DNA from: JAXDMK01 sp963765955
Lineage (GTDB): Bacteria; Actinomycetota; Acidimicrobiia; Acidimicrobiales; AC-14
Direction of reading: 5' to 3'
DNA length: 64,000 nucleotides
Assembly: GCA_963765955.1 (NCBI GenBank)
Contig: CAVXYA010000009.1
Coordinates: 62,001-126,000, forward strand
In this document: positions 17,876 through 27,029 of the stretch, piece after piece
Numbering within the stretch: position 1 is the stretch's first letter
How the letters are laid out: every line of letters starts with the position of its first letter
Made by a program: the position numbers and the translations under genes
Notes under the pieces: generated by a model
The model's input: only the letters and a program-made list of their open reading frames with translations
Database searches by the model: none
What the model was told of the DNA's origin: nothing

Positions 17876-18675
17876 CAGTCGGCGGACGTCGAGGCGGGGA
17901 CGTCGGGGTTGCGGCCGAGCAGCTTGAACCGGGCGCCGGTCGGGTCGGCGGCCGTCGCCAGGCGACCGTACGGCGTGTCCTCCGCGGGCTGGACCACGGA
18001 TCCGCCGAGGTCCACGATGCTCGCCAGGGCGGCGTCGGCGTCGTCGACCATGAAGTAGACCGACCAGTGGGCGGGGACGCCTTCGGGCAGGAAGGCGGAG
18101 GCGTCCATGATCCCGGCCAGCTGGGCCCCGTCGTGCACCTGGATCGTGTAGCGGAAGTCGTCGGAGTCGCCCACGGCCTCGGTCTCCCACCGGAACACGT
18201 CGCGGTAGAAGGCGACGGCCGCCTCGTAGTCACGCGTGTGGAGCTCGAACCAGGCGGGGGTGCCGGGCTCGCCCAGGACTCCGAACCCCTGGAAGCTGTC
18301 CGCCTGCCAGGCGCCGATCCCGGCGCCGCCGGAGTCGGCGAGGACCACCATGGTGCCGAAGTCACCAACCACCATCGGCTCGACGTAGACCTGACCGCCG
18401 TGGGCGGTGGCGCCGCCGGCCGTCTTCTCCGCGTCATCGGTGGCCAGGTAGACCGACCAGACGTCGGGCATGCCCGAGTCGGGCTGAGCGGCCATGCACC
18501 CGGCGACGCGGACGCCGTCCTTGGCGAAGTTGAAGTAGCCGCCGAACTCCTCGGCCGGCTCGTCCGCCTCCCAGCCGAAGAGCTGGGAGTAGAACTCCCG
18601 GCTGCGGGCCGTGTCCGACGTCATCAGGTCCACCCAACAAGGCGCTCCGATGGGGGCGGTCTCTCGTGTCGGCAT
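17875..18675 (-). CDS. Two-domain VOC (glyoxalase/bleomycin-resistance-like) protein
   Basis: A 266-residue protein with two vicinal-oxygen-chelate modules. Module 1 covers about residues 10-125 (PCWVDLMTSDTARSREFYSQLFGWEAD), and module 2 about 135-255 (PAWFELHTRDYEAAVAFYRDVFRWETE, later VDDADAALASIVDLGGSVVQPAEDTPYGRLATAADPTGARFKLL). This layout matches actinobacterial proteins annotated as hydroxylases or glyoxalase-family proteins. Substrate unknown. The ATG at 18675 has GGAGCAACC upstream. Confidence 0.85.
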   Translation of the reverse strand: MPTRETAPIGAPCWVDLMTSDTARSREFYSQLFGWEADEPAEEFGGYFNFAKDGVRVAGCMAAQPDSGMPDVWSVYLATDDAEKTAGGATAHGGQVYVEPMVVGDFGTMVVLADSGGAGIGAWQADSFQGFGVLGEPGTPAWFELHTRDYEAAVAFYRDVFRWETEAVGDSDDFRYTIQVHDGAQLAGIMDASAFLPEGVPAHWSVYFMVDDADAALASIVDLGGSVVQPAEDTPYGRLATAADPTGARFKLLGRNPDVPASTSAD

Positions 18676-18712
18676 GATGGTTGCTCCTCCGTCTCGAAAC
18701 TCGTATCACTCG

Positions 18713-19270
18713 CTACGACCCCGCCGCCGGCTGGGAATCATCGGTCGTCGGCGCCGCCTCTACCGAGAATTCGCCGTCCGTCATCACCACGACGACCCCC
18801 TCGCCCTTGCCCAGCGGTGCGACGACCTGCCCGGTCAGCCCCAGCACGGCCGCCTCGTTGGTGGGGCTGTGGCCGACGACCAGGGCCGCCTCGCCATCGG
18901 CGAGCAGGTCGAAGACCCGCTTGAGGGCGAGGCCGAGGGAGTTCGCCTGCTCGTCGACGAAGTCGGCGTCGGCGTCGCGGAACGCGTGCAGGTCGCCGCC
19001 CGCGGCCGCCTTGCCGGCCAGCGCCCGCCAGCGGTCCTCATCGTCGGAGCGCAGCCCCGGCTCCACGATCACTCCGTCCGGCACCCTCTGGCCCAGCCCG
19101 GCCAGCATGCAGGCCAGGGCCTGGGTGGCCCGCTGAGCGCCGGTGGACACTGCCAGCCGGTACCCGCCGGCCAGCCCGCGACCGATCTCAACGGCCGCTT
19201 GTACCCCTTCGGGCGTGAGGACGTCACCGTCGTTGTCAGTATGGCGCCGCATCTCGATCCTCTTGGCCAC
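18713..19270 (-). CDS. Histidine-phosphatase-family protein (RHT variant)
   Basis: Member of the phosphoglycerate-mutase-like histidine phosphatase superfamily. The N terminus IEMRRHTDNDGDVLTPEG carries the catalytic Arg-His; the usual RHG is RHT here. The second catalytic histidine is in ALVVGHSPTNEAAVLGLTG. About 185 residues, close to the short SixA-like group. The GTG at 19270 was chosen because the conserved block begins six residues later and because upstream sequence is divergent promoter region shared with the DUF5709-like gene. Substrate unknown. Confidence 0.75.
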   Translation of the reverse strand: MAKRIEMRRHTDNDGDVLTPEGVQAAVEIGRGLAGGYRLAVSTGAQRATQALACMLAGLGQRVPDGVIVEPGLRSDDEDRWRALAGKAAAGGDLHAFRDADADFVDEQANSLGLALKRVFDLLADGEAALVVGHSPTNEAAVLGLTGQVVAPLGKGEGVVVVMTDGEFSVEAAPTTDDSQPAAGS

Positions 19271-19336
19271 GTCGAAAACGCTACCGGCGACCTGCCGCTC
19301 GTGTCCCCCGTCGAGTGCACGGGTAGGAGGACGGCC

Positions 19337-19795
19337 ATGCGCAGCAGCGGCGACGAACGCCTCCTCCGGGACTCCAACCCCGAGGAGGAGGGCGTTCCCG
19401 ACCTCGAGGGCGATCCCGAGGCGATGGTGCTGGCCGGCGACGATGTCGAGGACATCGTTCTGCCCCGTGACCGTCCGATGGCCTCCCTCGACTACGGGGT
19501 GACGGCGGCGGAGCAGGATCTCGAGGAAAGCCTGGAGGACCGCGTCCGTCGGGAGGAGCCCGACGTCTGGGAGCGGGCTCTCGTCGACGAGGATCGGGTT
19601 TCGCCCGGCCGCCTCGTCCAGCCCGACGGGGGGTCGTTCGACGGCGACGACGTGGCCGAAGAGGTCGCCTCCGGCACCGACGACATCTACGGCCTCAGCG
19701 CCGAGGAGGAGGCGGTCCGGGTCGAGCCCGAGGACGACGCCGCCCACCTCGGCTTCGGCACCGGCCTCCCTGGCTACCTCGACGAAGAGGGTTGA
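19337..19795 (+). CDS. DUF5709-like acidic protein
   Basis: A 152-residue, very acidic protein (MRSSGDERLLRDSNPEEEGVPD, DYGVTAAEQDLEESLEDRVRREEPDV, ending GTGLPGYLDEEG). The TAAEQ...ESLxxRVxxEEPDV segment is the hallmark I associate with DUF5709, an actinobacterial family of unknown function. There are no hydrophobic segments. The start is well supported by AGGAGG about 6 nt upstream of the ATG. Confidence 0.7.
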   Translation: MRSSGDERLLRDSNPEEEGVPDLEGDPEAMVLAGDDVEDIVLPRDRPMASLDYGVTAAEQDLEESLEDRVRREEPDVWERALVDEDRVSPGRLVQPDGGSFDGDDVAEEVASGTDDIYGLSAEEEAVRVEPEDDAAHLGFGTGLPGYLDEEG

Positions 19796-19847
19796 CGCCG
19801 GGGGGCCTCGGAATGTAACGGCGGGCTCGTCGGGCGGACGTACGGGC

Positions 19848-20786
19848 ATGGATTCGAACTCCATCCCCGACCCTGGCAACAGGGCAGTCCGTGACGACCG
19901 CCTGCTGGCTCCGACGAGGTGGGTCTCGGCGGCCGTCGTGCCCGTGCTGGCCGCCGCCTTCGTGATCCTGTACGTCTTCCCCGACCACACCATGCGCGTG
20001 TGGTCGTGGATGGTCTGCCCTCACATGTCGGCCTTCGTCCTCGGCGGGGGCTACGCGTCGGGGGCCTACTTCTTCGCCCGGTCGTCCCGCGCCCGTGAGT
20101 GGCACCGCGTCGGCGTCGGCTTCGTCGCCACCACCGTCTTCAGCTCGATGCTGCTGGCGGCCACCATCCTCCACTGGGAGGTCTTCACCCACGACCACGT
20201 CTCGTTCTGGGCGTGGCTGCTGCTCTACGTCGCCACGCCGGTGTTGCTCCCGGTGCTCTGGGCCAACAACCGCCGCACCGATCCGGTCACCCCCGGCCCG
20301 GGCGACGTGACGGTCCCTCGCCCGCTGCGCATCGCGGCCGGCGTCGGCGGAGGCCTGCAGCTGGCGCTGGCCGCGGCCATGGTGCTGTGGCCGACGGCCG
20401 TGGCCGCGAGGTGGCCGTGGGTGATCGACGTGGCGACGCTCCGGGTGCTGGCCGCGTTCGTGGCGTTCCCGGCGGTGACCTGGCTGTGGATGCTGTTCGA
20501 GCACCGTTGGAGCAGCTTCCGGATCACCCAGCAGACGGCCGTGATCGGGCTGGGCTTCATCCTGTGGGGGGCGCTGCGCTCACCGGACGAGTTCCGCAGC
20601 GACGCATGGTTCATGCTCTACGTGGCCGCGGTGACGGTCGCCGTCGTCCTCAATGCGGCGATGTACGTGGCCATGGAGCGCAGAGCCCGGAGGTCGGCCC
20701 CGTCGCTCCCACCGCCGCCGGTGCCGGGGCCCGTGCCACCGACGGGCGCCAGCGATGTGGCGAGGGTCCTGGAACCGGTGGGTTAA
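19848..20786 (+). CDS. Polytopic membrane protein of unknown function
   Basis: 312 residues with about eight hydrophobic segments (for example VSAAVVPVLAAAFVILYVF, MSAFVLGGGYASGAYFFA, VGFVATTVFSSMLLAATIL, WLLLYVATPVLLPVLWA, and AWFMLYVAAVTVAVVLNAAMYVAM). The C-terminal tail is proline-rich and cytoplasmic by the positive-inside rule. I do not recognise a named family. The ATG at 19848 follows a 50-bp gap after the DUF5709-like gene on the same strand. Confidence 0.7.
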   Translation: MDSNSIPDPGNRAVRDDRLLAPTRWVSAAVVPVLAAAFVILYVFPDHTMRVWSWMVCPHMSAFVLGGGYASGAYFFARSSRAREWHRVGVGFVATTVFSSMLLAATILHWEVFTHDHVSFWAWLLLYVATPVLLPVLWANNRRTDPVTPGPGDVTVPRPLRIAAGVGGGLQLALAAAMVLWPTAVAARWPWVIDVATLRVLAAFVAFPAVTWLWMLFEHRWSSFRITQQTAVIGLGFILWGALRSPDEFRSDAWFMLYVAAVTVAVVLNAAMYVAMERRARRSAPSLPPPPVPGPVPPTGASDVARVLEPVG

Positions 20787-20825
20787 TCGAGGCCTTGGCG
20801 GGCATCGTCGGCCGCTTTTTGGATG

Positions 20826-20844
20826 ATGGTCCGTTTAGGACCAT
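20826..20844. promoter_or_regulatory. Perfect inverted repeat before the small HTH gene pair
   Basis: ATGGTCC (20826-20832) and GGACCAT (20838-20844) are perfectly complementary around a 5-nt centre. A -10-like TACGAT (20852-20857) follows, only 7 nt before the ATG at 20864, so the transcript could be nearly leaderless. The position is right for an operator bound by the HTH protein of the same operon. Confidence 0.45.
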
Positions 20845-20863
20845 GGTCGGCTACGATTGCACC

Positions 20864-21025
20864 ATGGTTCTCGTCGAACTTGAGAGGGTCGAAGCGCTTG
20901 AAGTTCTTGGGATGACGCTTGCCCACCTCAACGACGCCGAGGCCAGAGGCGAGCTTTCTCCTCGAGTCCCGCTGCTGATGGCGGTCCGAGACAAGCTCGC
21001 ACGCGCCCTCCGGGAGGAGTCATGA
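20864..21025 (+). CDS. 53-residue helical protein, first gene of an HTH pair
   Basis: MVLVELERVEALEVLGMTLAHLNDAEARGELSPRV..., a short, mostly helical, acidic protein with no recognised domain. It overlaps the next gene by 4 nt (ATGA at 21022). Two tiny coupled genes behind a palindrome resemble a toxin-antitoxin or a small regulatory module, but neither protein shows a known toxin motif. Confidence 0.55.
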   Translation: MVLVELERVEALEVLGMTLAHLNDAEARGELSPRVPLLMAVRDKLARALREES

Positions 21026-21306
21026 GTTACACCGAGGCACAGGTGTCGTCCGCAGTTTCGGCCATGGAGAAGTACCGCGGTGGCGACACGGGTGAGGTTG
21101 GCGCCGCTCTCGCGGTTGTCGGTCTGAGCGCCGAACGCACGGCCAAGGAAGCGCAGATCCGCGACGACATGATCCGCGTCGCCCACCGCGCCGGCGCCTC
21201 GCTCCGCCAGCTCGCGGAAGTGTCGGGTCTGGACCGCAAGACGGTGACGGCGATCGTCGCTGCATCTCAGCGAGCACCGGACCGACTCGCCCCGAACACC
21301 GGGTAG
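21022..21306 (+). CDS. Small helix-turn-helix protein
   Basis: 94 residues. The C-terminal half has a helix-turn-helix of the type AHRAGASLRQLAEVSGLDRKTVTAIV (about residues 54-80), the arrangement seen in homeodomain-like or resolvase-like DNA-binding segments. The N-terminal half is helical (YTEAQVSSAVSAMEKYRGG). Probably an autoregulator of its own operon, acting at the inverted repeat 180 bp upstream; this is inference from position. Confidence 0.6.
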   Translation: MSYTEAQVSSAVSAMEKYRGGDTGEVGAALAVVGLSAERTAKEAQIRDDMIRVAHRAGASLRQLAEVSGLDRKTVTAIVAASQRAPDRLAPNTG

Positions 21307-21353
21307 CCGTACCCAGGTGGCGGCGTCCCCGCCACGCTTGGACTGCTCGCGCG

Positions 21354-21944
21354 CTAGCGGGCTCGTTGGTAGCGGCAGATTTGGACGCCGGTGCTGGTCG
21401 TGGTCGCCGAGAGCAGCTCGAAGCGGCGCGCCTCGCCGTCGTCGGGGAAGATGCCCTTGCCTCCACCGAGCACGATGGGCTCGATCATGAGGTCGAGCTC
21501 GTCGACCAGGTCGGCGGCGAGGAGCGTCCGCACCAGCTGGCTGCTCCCGATGATGTTGATGTCCCGTCCCGGTCGGTCGCGCAGCTCGGTCACGGCTTCG
21601 ACCACGGTGTCGCCGGGGATGAGTGACGTCGGCTGCCACGTCAGGTCCGACTCGGACAGCGTGCTCGACACCACGTACTTCTCGATGGCGTTGATCCAGT
21701 CGGCGAAGGGATCGCCGGCCCGCTTTGGCCACGCTCCCGCCATCACCTGCCAGGTGCGCCGGCCGTAGAGCAGGGCATCTGTCCGTTGGGCCATCTCGTC
21801 GAAGGCCGGGCCCATCGTCTCGGCGTCGAAGAACCGCATCGACCAGCCGCCGTGCCGGAACCCGCCGTCGGTGTCCTCCTTGCGGCCACCGGGTGCCTGC
21901 ACCACACCGTCGAGACTCATGAATTCGCTGATCACGATTCGCAT
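21354..21944 (-). CDS. Dihydrofolate-reductase-like (RibD C-terminal domain) protein
   Basis: 196 residues of the RibD_C/DHFR-like family often annotated as dihydrofolate reductase family or YwjB. N-terminal MRIVISEFMSLDGVVQAPGG, then TDALLYGRRTWQVMAG, the nucleotide-binding NIIGSSQLVRTLL, and DELDLMIEPIVLGGGKGIF near the C terminus. These proteins bind NADPH; the substrate is usually unknown. The ATG at 21944 begins the conserved block. Confidence 0.85.
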   Translation of the reverse strand: MRIVISEFMSLDGVVQAPGGRKEDTDGGFRHGGWSMRFFDAETMGPAFDEMAQRTDALLYGRRTWQVMAGAWPKRAGDPFADWINAIEKYVVSSTLSESDLTWQPTSLIPGDTVVEAVTELRDRPGRDINIIGSSQLVRTLLAADLVDELDLMIEPIVLGGGKGIFPDDGEARRFELLSATTTSTGVQICRYQRAR

Positions 21945-22013
21945 GGTCCTCCGACGATGCCACAACCCGAAACTCATTGCGCGGGAACCACCGCGCCGAG
22001 ACCCAAAGGGTGT

Positions 22014-25000
22014 CTAGGGAGCGGAGGCCATGAACCGATCGAGCGCATCCGAGGCCCGGCGCAGGAAGAGGGTCGCGCCTTGTTGCTCGGCGACGGAGAT
22101 CGCCCGGCGGATGCTCGTCTCCGCCGATTTCGCGTCGGACCCCCCGCCGCCCTCGGCCAGCGCCGTCCCCCGCAGGCGGTGGAGGTCGGACTCGCAGACT
22201 CGCTCCCCGACGAGGTCGCACTGAGCCAGACCCTCGTCGGCCGCGGCCACCGCCTCCTCCCAACGTCGCGCCTGGGAGCAGGCGTCGGCGAGGAGGGCGA
22301 GACGGAAGGGTCGCCACATGCGCACCCCGTCATCGTCGCAGGCGGCAAGGTCGGAGCGAAGCTGGGCGAACGCGGGTGGCGTGGGATCGACGCGGGCGAT
22401 CGCCCAGCTCCTGATCACGACCGCCACGGTCACCGGCTCCCGGAGTCCGGCGGCCCGGCCGAGGGCGATGCAGCGCTCGGCCTCGGCCCGAGCCTGGCTC
22501 ACGCGACCTCCCCAGGCGTGTCGGATGGCGGCGCAGAGCTGCACGCCCACCGGCCAGAACGGGTGGCCGGCGGCCTGAGCCAGCTCCCCGGCCTCGAGCA
22601 GGGCGGCCGCAGCCTGCTCGTCCTCACCGGACAGGGCCAGGCCCAGACCCCCGACGGCGCGGGCGAACACCAGTGGGTTCACCCACAGGAAGGCCACCTC
22701 CGGGCTCTGTTCCCAGAGGGGGCGGGCGATGGCGATCGCTTCCTCGATGTGTCGGCGGCTGTCGCACAGCTCGCCCATGAACAACTCCGCGTTGCCGAGG
22801 GTGAACAGGCCTGCGGCGCGCGCGAGAGGGGCTTCGGACGCCTCGCCCAGCGCGTGCATCTGCTGGCCCAGGCTGGCGACGACCTGCCACTCGGCGCGCA
22901 CGATCGCCGCTTTCGACAGCCCGGCAATCGACGACATCAGCTCGCGTGTGTCCCCGAGGCGCAGGGCCAGCTCGGCCGCCCGGTCGCAGGCCCGGGCCGC
23001 CGCCGGCGAGACCAGGCCGCCGTTCATCATCAGGGACAGGGCCAGCCGGTTCTGGACCTGGAGCTCCAGATGGTCGCGCTCGGGGCCGGCGGGCATCCCC
23101 TCGACGAGCTCCAGCGCCCGGCCGAGGTGCCGCTCGACCGCCTCGTAGGCCAGCCGGGCCTGGGCCGCGGAGGCGGCGTCCAGGGCGTAGGTCACCCCTT
23201 TCTCGGGCCCGACGGCGGGCGCCGCCCGGTAGAAGTGCTCGGCCAGCGCCGAGAGGCGGGTTTCGTCGCGCGGAAGCTTTTCGAGGACGGCACCCACCCG
23301 GACGTGCAGCCGGACCCGCCGCATGGCGCTCAACTCGTCGTACAGCGTCTGGCGGACGAGGGGGTGGGCGAACCGGTAACGGCCGACCACTGCCCGGTCC
23401 TCGACCACCACGCCGGCCAGCAGTGCCGCATCCACCGCCTCGAGGGTGCGGTCCTCGTCGTACTCGGTCGCCGCGCTGAGCAGGTCGAGGTCGAACGTCC
23501 TTCCCACCACGGCCGCCATGCGCAACGAGGCGTTGGTGGCTTCGGGCAGCCGGCCCAGGCGGCGACGGATCACGTCGCGAACCCCCACCGGGACCTGGGC
23601 CGCGGCGACGGCGTCGGGCCGGCCGAGGGTGCCCTCGCTGGCCAGCAGCCGTACCAGCTCGATGAGGAAGAAGGGGTTTCCCTCGGTGCGGGCGTGCAGG
23701 CCGGCGACGAGCTCCTCGGAGGGCGTAACCGCCCATCCTCCGGCGACGAATCGGCCGACCTCCTCGACCGTGAGGCCCCCGAGCGTGATGCGTTCCAGTT
23801 CCGGCTGTCGGGCAAGTGCGCCGAGGGTCGCCACCAGGGGATGGTCGAACGCCAGGTCGGCCGGACGGTAGGTGCCCAGCATCAGCAGGCGGGTGCCGTG
23901 GAGGCGGGCGGCGACGAACTCGCACAGCCCGAGTGAGGCATCGTCAGCCCAGTGGAGGTCGTCCAGGATCACGACGAGCGGGCGGTCTTCGGAGATCGTC
24001 GTCAAGGCGGACGTCACCGCCTGGTAGAGCCGGAAGCGGGCCGATTCGGCGTCGAGTTGGGGCAGGGGGTCAGACGCCCCCAGGCCGGTGATCACCTCGG
24101 GGACCAGCGGGGCCAGCGACCGTCGCCATTCGCCACCGGCCACCGCCTCCTGGTCGGACTGGGCGAGAGCAGCCCGCAGCACCTGCATCCAAGGCCAGAA
24201 CGCAGGAGCCCCGTCGCCTTCGTGGCTCCCGCCCCAGGCTACGAGCGCCCCGGACGACGTCGCCCGGGCCGCCAGCTCCTCGGCCAGGCGCGTCTTGCCG
24301 ATGCCCGGTTCGCCTGTCAGCAGCACCATGCGTCCCCGCCCGGCGGCCGCCTCGCCCAGGGCAGCGTCGAGGAGGGCCAGGTCTGCCGCCCGGCCCTCGA
24401 ACGGGGGGACAGCGGCAAAGCGGCGACCGGGTGCGACGACGACGGGCGCCGGTGGACCGCCCTCCTCGGGCGCTCGCCGCCATTCGAGGGTGGGGGCGTG
24501 GGCCAGGATGTCGTGCTCGAGCCGGGCCAGCTCCGGGCCCGGATCGACGCCCAGCTCGTCGGCCAGCACCGCCCGAGCCTTGGCGAAGGTGCGGAGGGCG
24601 TCGCCTTGGCGCCCGTTGCGGTAGAGGGCGACCATGAGCAGTCCCCACAGCCGCTCGCGGAGAGGGAACCGGCCGACGAGGCCCTCCAGGGTGGCGACGG
24701 CAGGACCGTGCGCCCCCAACACCAGCTCGGCCTCAAGGAGGTCCTCGGTGGCCGAGAGCCGGAGTTCCTCCCACCGGGCGATGGCCGGGCGGGCGAACTT
24801 CTCGTAGGCGAACTCGGCCAGGGCATCACCCCGCCACAGGGCCAGGGCCTCCTCCAGCGCCGCCGCCGCGGGGATGGGGCGACCCTCGTCGAGGAGACGC
24901 CTGCCGCCCGCGGCCAAGTCCTCGAAGCGGGACGCATCCAACTCCGCCGGCTCGATGCGCAACAGGTAGCCCGGTGGCCTGGTGAGCAGCACCTTGGGCG

Positions 25001-25250
25001 GGGTGTGGGGCGGGCGACCGGGCTCGAGAACCCGCCGCAGGTTGGAGACGTAGACCTGGAGGGAAGCGGTGGATCGGGCGGGCCGGTCGTCGCCCCACAG
25101 CAGGTCGATGAGGCGGTCGAGGGACACGACGTGGTTGGCGTCCAGGAGCAGCACCGCCAGCACGGCCCGCTGCTTCGGACGGCCCAGGTCGAGCACGCGG
25201 TCGCCGTCGTCGTCGTGCACCTCGAACGGCCCGAGAACCCTGTATCGCAC
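22014..25250 (-). CDS. SARP-type transcriptional regulator with ATPase domain (AfsR-like)
   Basis: 1078 residues in three parts. Residues 1-95 form the winged-helix OmpR-type DNA-binding domain (RYRVLGPFEVHDDDGDRVLDLGRPKQRAVLAVLLL, SLQVYVSNLRRVLEP). Residues 98-245 are the bacterial transcriptional activation domain (FEDLAAGGRRLLDEGR to LGVDPGPELARLEHDIL). From about 290 comes an AAA/STAND ATPase with Walker A LLTGEPGIGKTRLAEEL and Walker B LVVILDDLHWADDASLG, and then a long helical TPR-like region. SARP regulators with this layout control secondary-metabolite clusters or global metabolism. No target cluster is evident here. The start is GTG at 25250. Confidence 0.88.
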   Translation of the reverse strand: MRYRVLGPFEVHDDDGDRVLDLGRPKQRAVLAVLLLDANHVVSLDRLIDLLWGDDRPARSTASLQVYVSNLRRVLEPGRPPHTPPKVLLTRPPGYLLRIEPAELDASRFEDLAAGGRRLLDEGRPIPAAAALEEALALWRGDALAEFAYEKFARPAIARWEELRLSATEDLLEAELVLGAHGPAVATLEGLVGRFPLRERLWGLLMVALYRNGRQGDALRTFAKARAVLADELGVDPGPELARLEHDILAHAPTLEWRRAPEEGGPPAPVVVAPGRRFAAVPPFEGRAADLALLDAALGEAAAGRGRMVLLTGEPGIGKTRLAEELAARATSSGALVAWGGSHEGDGAPAFWPWMQVLRAALAQSDQEAVAGGEWRRSLAPLVPEVITGLGASDPLPQLDAESARFRLYQAVTSALTTISEDRPLVVILDDLHWADDASLGLCEFVAARLHGTRLLMLGTYRPADLAFDHPLVATLGALARQPELERITLGGLTVEEVGRFVAGGWAVTPSEELVAGLHARTEGNPFFLIELVRLLASEGTLGRPDAVAAAQVPVGVRDVIRRRLGRLPEATNASLRMAAVVGRTFDLDLLSAATEYDEDRTLEAVDAALLAGVVVEDRAVVGRYRFAHPLVRQTLYDELSAMRRVRLHVRVGAVLEKLPRDETRLSALAEHFYRAAPAVGPEKGVTYALDAASAAQARLAYEAVERHLGRALELVEGMPAGPERDHLELQVQNRLALSLMMNGGLVSPAAARACDRAAELALRLGDTRELMSSIAGLSKAAIVRAEWQVVASLGQQMHALGEASEAPLARAAGLFTLGNAELFMGELCDSRRHIEEAIAIARPLWEQSPEVAFLWVNPLVFARAVGGLGLALSGEDEQAAAALLEAGELAQAAGHPFWPVGVQLCAAIRHAWGGRVSQARAEAERCIALGRAAGLREPVTVAVVIRSWAIARVDPTPPAFAQLRSDLAACDDDGVRMWRPFRLALLADACSQARRWEEAVAAADEGLAQCDLVGERVCESDLHRLRGTALAEGGGGSDAKSAETSIRRAISVAEQQGATLFLRRASDALDRFMASAP

Positions 25251-25736
25251 GGCCTGCCTCCCGGCGGGCAGCCTAGCGACGCGTGATCAGCGGGAAGGAG
25301 GCCGGTGGCCGGCCCTAGAGGTGGAGCGGGGCGGAGACTGCCGTCCTGGGCGTCCGTGTGACCGGCCGCCGAGGACGGCAATCCTCACTGGCCCGCCGTG
25401 ACCATGGCTGCACCCTCGCACGCGCCCCTTGGCATCCGCTTGGCGTCGGCGGCGCTGATGCCGAACGCCGAACGCCGAACGAGAATGCGCCCCGCTTCGC
25501 CCGACGGCGGATCAGGCGAAACGGGAGCGCGAGGGGAGTCTTCCAGGTCGTCGAACCGCGAGCAATTGGGGAAACCCGGCTGTTCTTCAAGCCTCCGACC
25601 GGGGCCTTGACGCCATGACGTAGTGTGGTGGTGTACGACCGGACAGAGCCGGACGACATATCGCCAGCGTCCGCAGGTCGTTGCCTCACCGCTTCCTCCG
25701 CAGATCGCCAGGCCAGACACGGAGGAACACATCATC
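25251..25736. other. Long intergenic region upstream of the cold-shock gene
   Basis: About 485 bp. It contains three tandem copies of GCCGAAC at 25460-25480 and TTGACG at 25607. No protein-coding frame is convincing. Cold-shock genes usually have long structured leaders, so part of this is probably the 5' UTR, but I cannot place the transcription start. Confidence 0.45.
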
Positions 25737-25940
25737 ATGGCAACCGGAACCGTCAAGTGGTTCAGCGACGAGAAGGGCTTCGGCTTCATCTCGCCCGACG
25801 ACCAGGGCAAGGACCTGTTCGTGCACCACTCGGGCATCGCAGGGGGCGGCTTCCGCTCGCTGACCGAGGGTGACAAGGTCAACTACGACAGCGAGCCCGG
25901 CGACAAGGGCCCCAAGGCCGTCAACGTCTCGCGCGTCTGA
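25737..25940 (+). CDS. Cold-shock protein (CspA family)
   Basis: 67-residue single CSD domain, an RNA and single-strand DNA chaperone. RNP-1 is KGFGFIS and RNP-2 is LFVHHS, both intact. The full-length family size is 65-70 residues. GGAGGAAC lies 8 nt upstream of the ATG. A strong intrinsic terminator begins 15 nt after the stop. Confidence 0.95.
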   Translation: MATGTVKWFSDEKGFGFISPDDQGKDLFVHHSGIAGGGFRSLTEGDKVNYDSEPGDKGPKAVNVSRV

Positions 25941-25954
25941 CGCGTAGGTAGGAA

Positions 25955-25989
25955 CGGCCCGCCTGACCGAGAGGTCAGGCGGGCCGTTT
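25955..25989. terminator. Intrinsic terminator, probably bidirectional
   Basis: A perfect 14-bp stem (25955-25968 with 25973-25986) closed by a GAGA tetraloop and followed by TTT on the plus strand. It lies between the cold-shock gene and the convergent protease gene and can serve both. Confidence 0.8.
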
Positions 25990-26016
25990 CGCGTGTGCGG
26001 CCGGCGACGGCGAGCC

Positions 26017-27025
26017 TCAGTCGGGCAACTCGGTCGGCGTGACCGTCACCGACTGCACCTTCCCCGAGCGGAACACGCCGACCGGCACCTGCCGTCCGAT
26101 GCGATCGCCGGTCATCAGCCGTTGCAGGCCACCGACGTCGGCCACCGGCACCTCGTCGATCGAGAGGATGATGTCCTCCGGCCGCAGTCCGGCCGCCGCC
26201 GCCGGGCTGCCGGCCACGACCGTCAGCACCTCGATGCCCTTCTCCTGACCGGTCGCCCGGGCCGCCCGCGGTGGCAACGGACGGGAGCCGCCGGCGATGC
26301 CCAGGTAGGCCCGTCGCACCCGGCCCTCGGCCATGAGGGCGGCGACGATGGCCCTGGTCGTGGCGTTGATGGGGATGGCGAGCCCCAGGCCCTGGCCGAT
26401 GCCGGGACCGACCACTGCCGTGTTCACCCCCACCACCTCGCCCCGGCCGTCGGCCAGTGCCCCGCCGGAGTTCCCGGGATGAAGGGCGGCGTCGGTCTGG
26501 ATCACGTTCTCCACCAGCCGGCCCCGGGGGCCACCCACGGGGAACGAGCGGCCGAGGGCGCTCACCACCCCCGCGCTCACCGACCCGGCGAAGCCCAGGG
26601 GGTTGCCGATGGCGACGACGAGCTGGCCGACCCGCAGCCGGTCGGCGTCGCCCAGGGTGGCCGGCACCACGCCCTGGCCGCCCAGCGGCGTCGAGGATCG
26701 GATCACGGCCAGGTCGGACAGCCGGTCGGAGCCGATGACCTCGAACTCGGCCTCGCCGCCGTCGGCGAACACGGCCACCCCGCCCGCAGATCGCTCCACC
26801 ACGTGGGCCGACGTGAGCAGGAACCCGTCGCCGGTCACCACCACGGCCGAGCCCGAGCCCTGCTGCTGGCGGCCGCCGGGGACGCGGGCCATGACCCGCA
26901 GGCTGGCGACCGACGGGCAGCAGGCGTTCGGCGACGGTGGTGACGACGGTGGAGTAGGCGTCGAGCGCCTCGGCGTCGGAGGGGATGGGAGGACGGCCGT
27001 CGGGGTGCACCGGGGCCACGGCCAC
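26017..27025 (-). CDS. Trypsin-like serine protease with PDZ domain (HtrA/DegP type), one frame break
   Basis: Serine protease domain with His in LLTSAHVVE, Asp in RLSDLAVIRS and Ser in HPGNSGGALADGRG, followed by a C-terminal PDZ domain (VVAGSPAAAAGLRPEDIILSIDEVPV). No signal peptide or transmembrane segment is seen, unlike classical HtrA, so it looks cytoplasmic. The N-terminal 35 residues (VHPDGRPPIPSDAEALDAYS) are in another frame and join near 26920. The GTG at 27025 (or 27019) overlaps or abuts the stop of the next protease gene, so the two paralogues are one operon. Confidence 0.82.
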
Positions 27026-27029
27026 GGCC

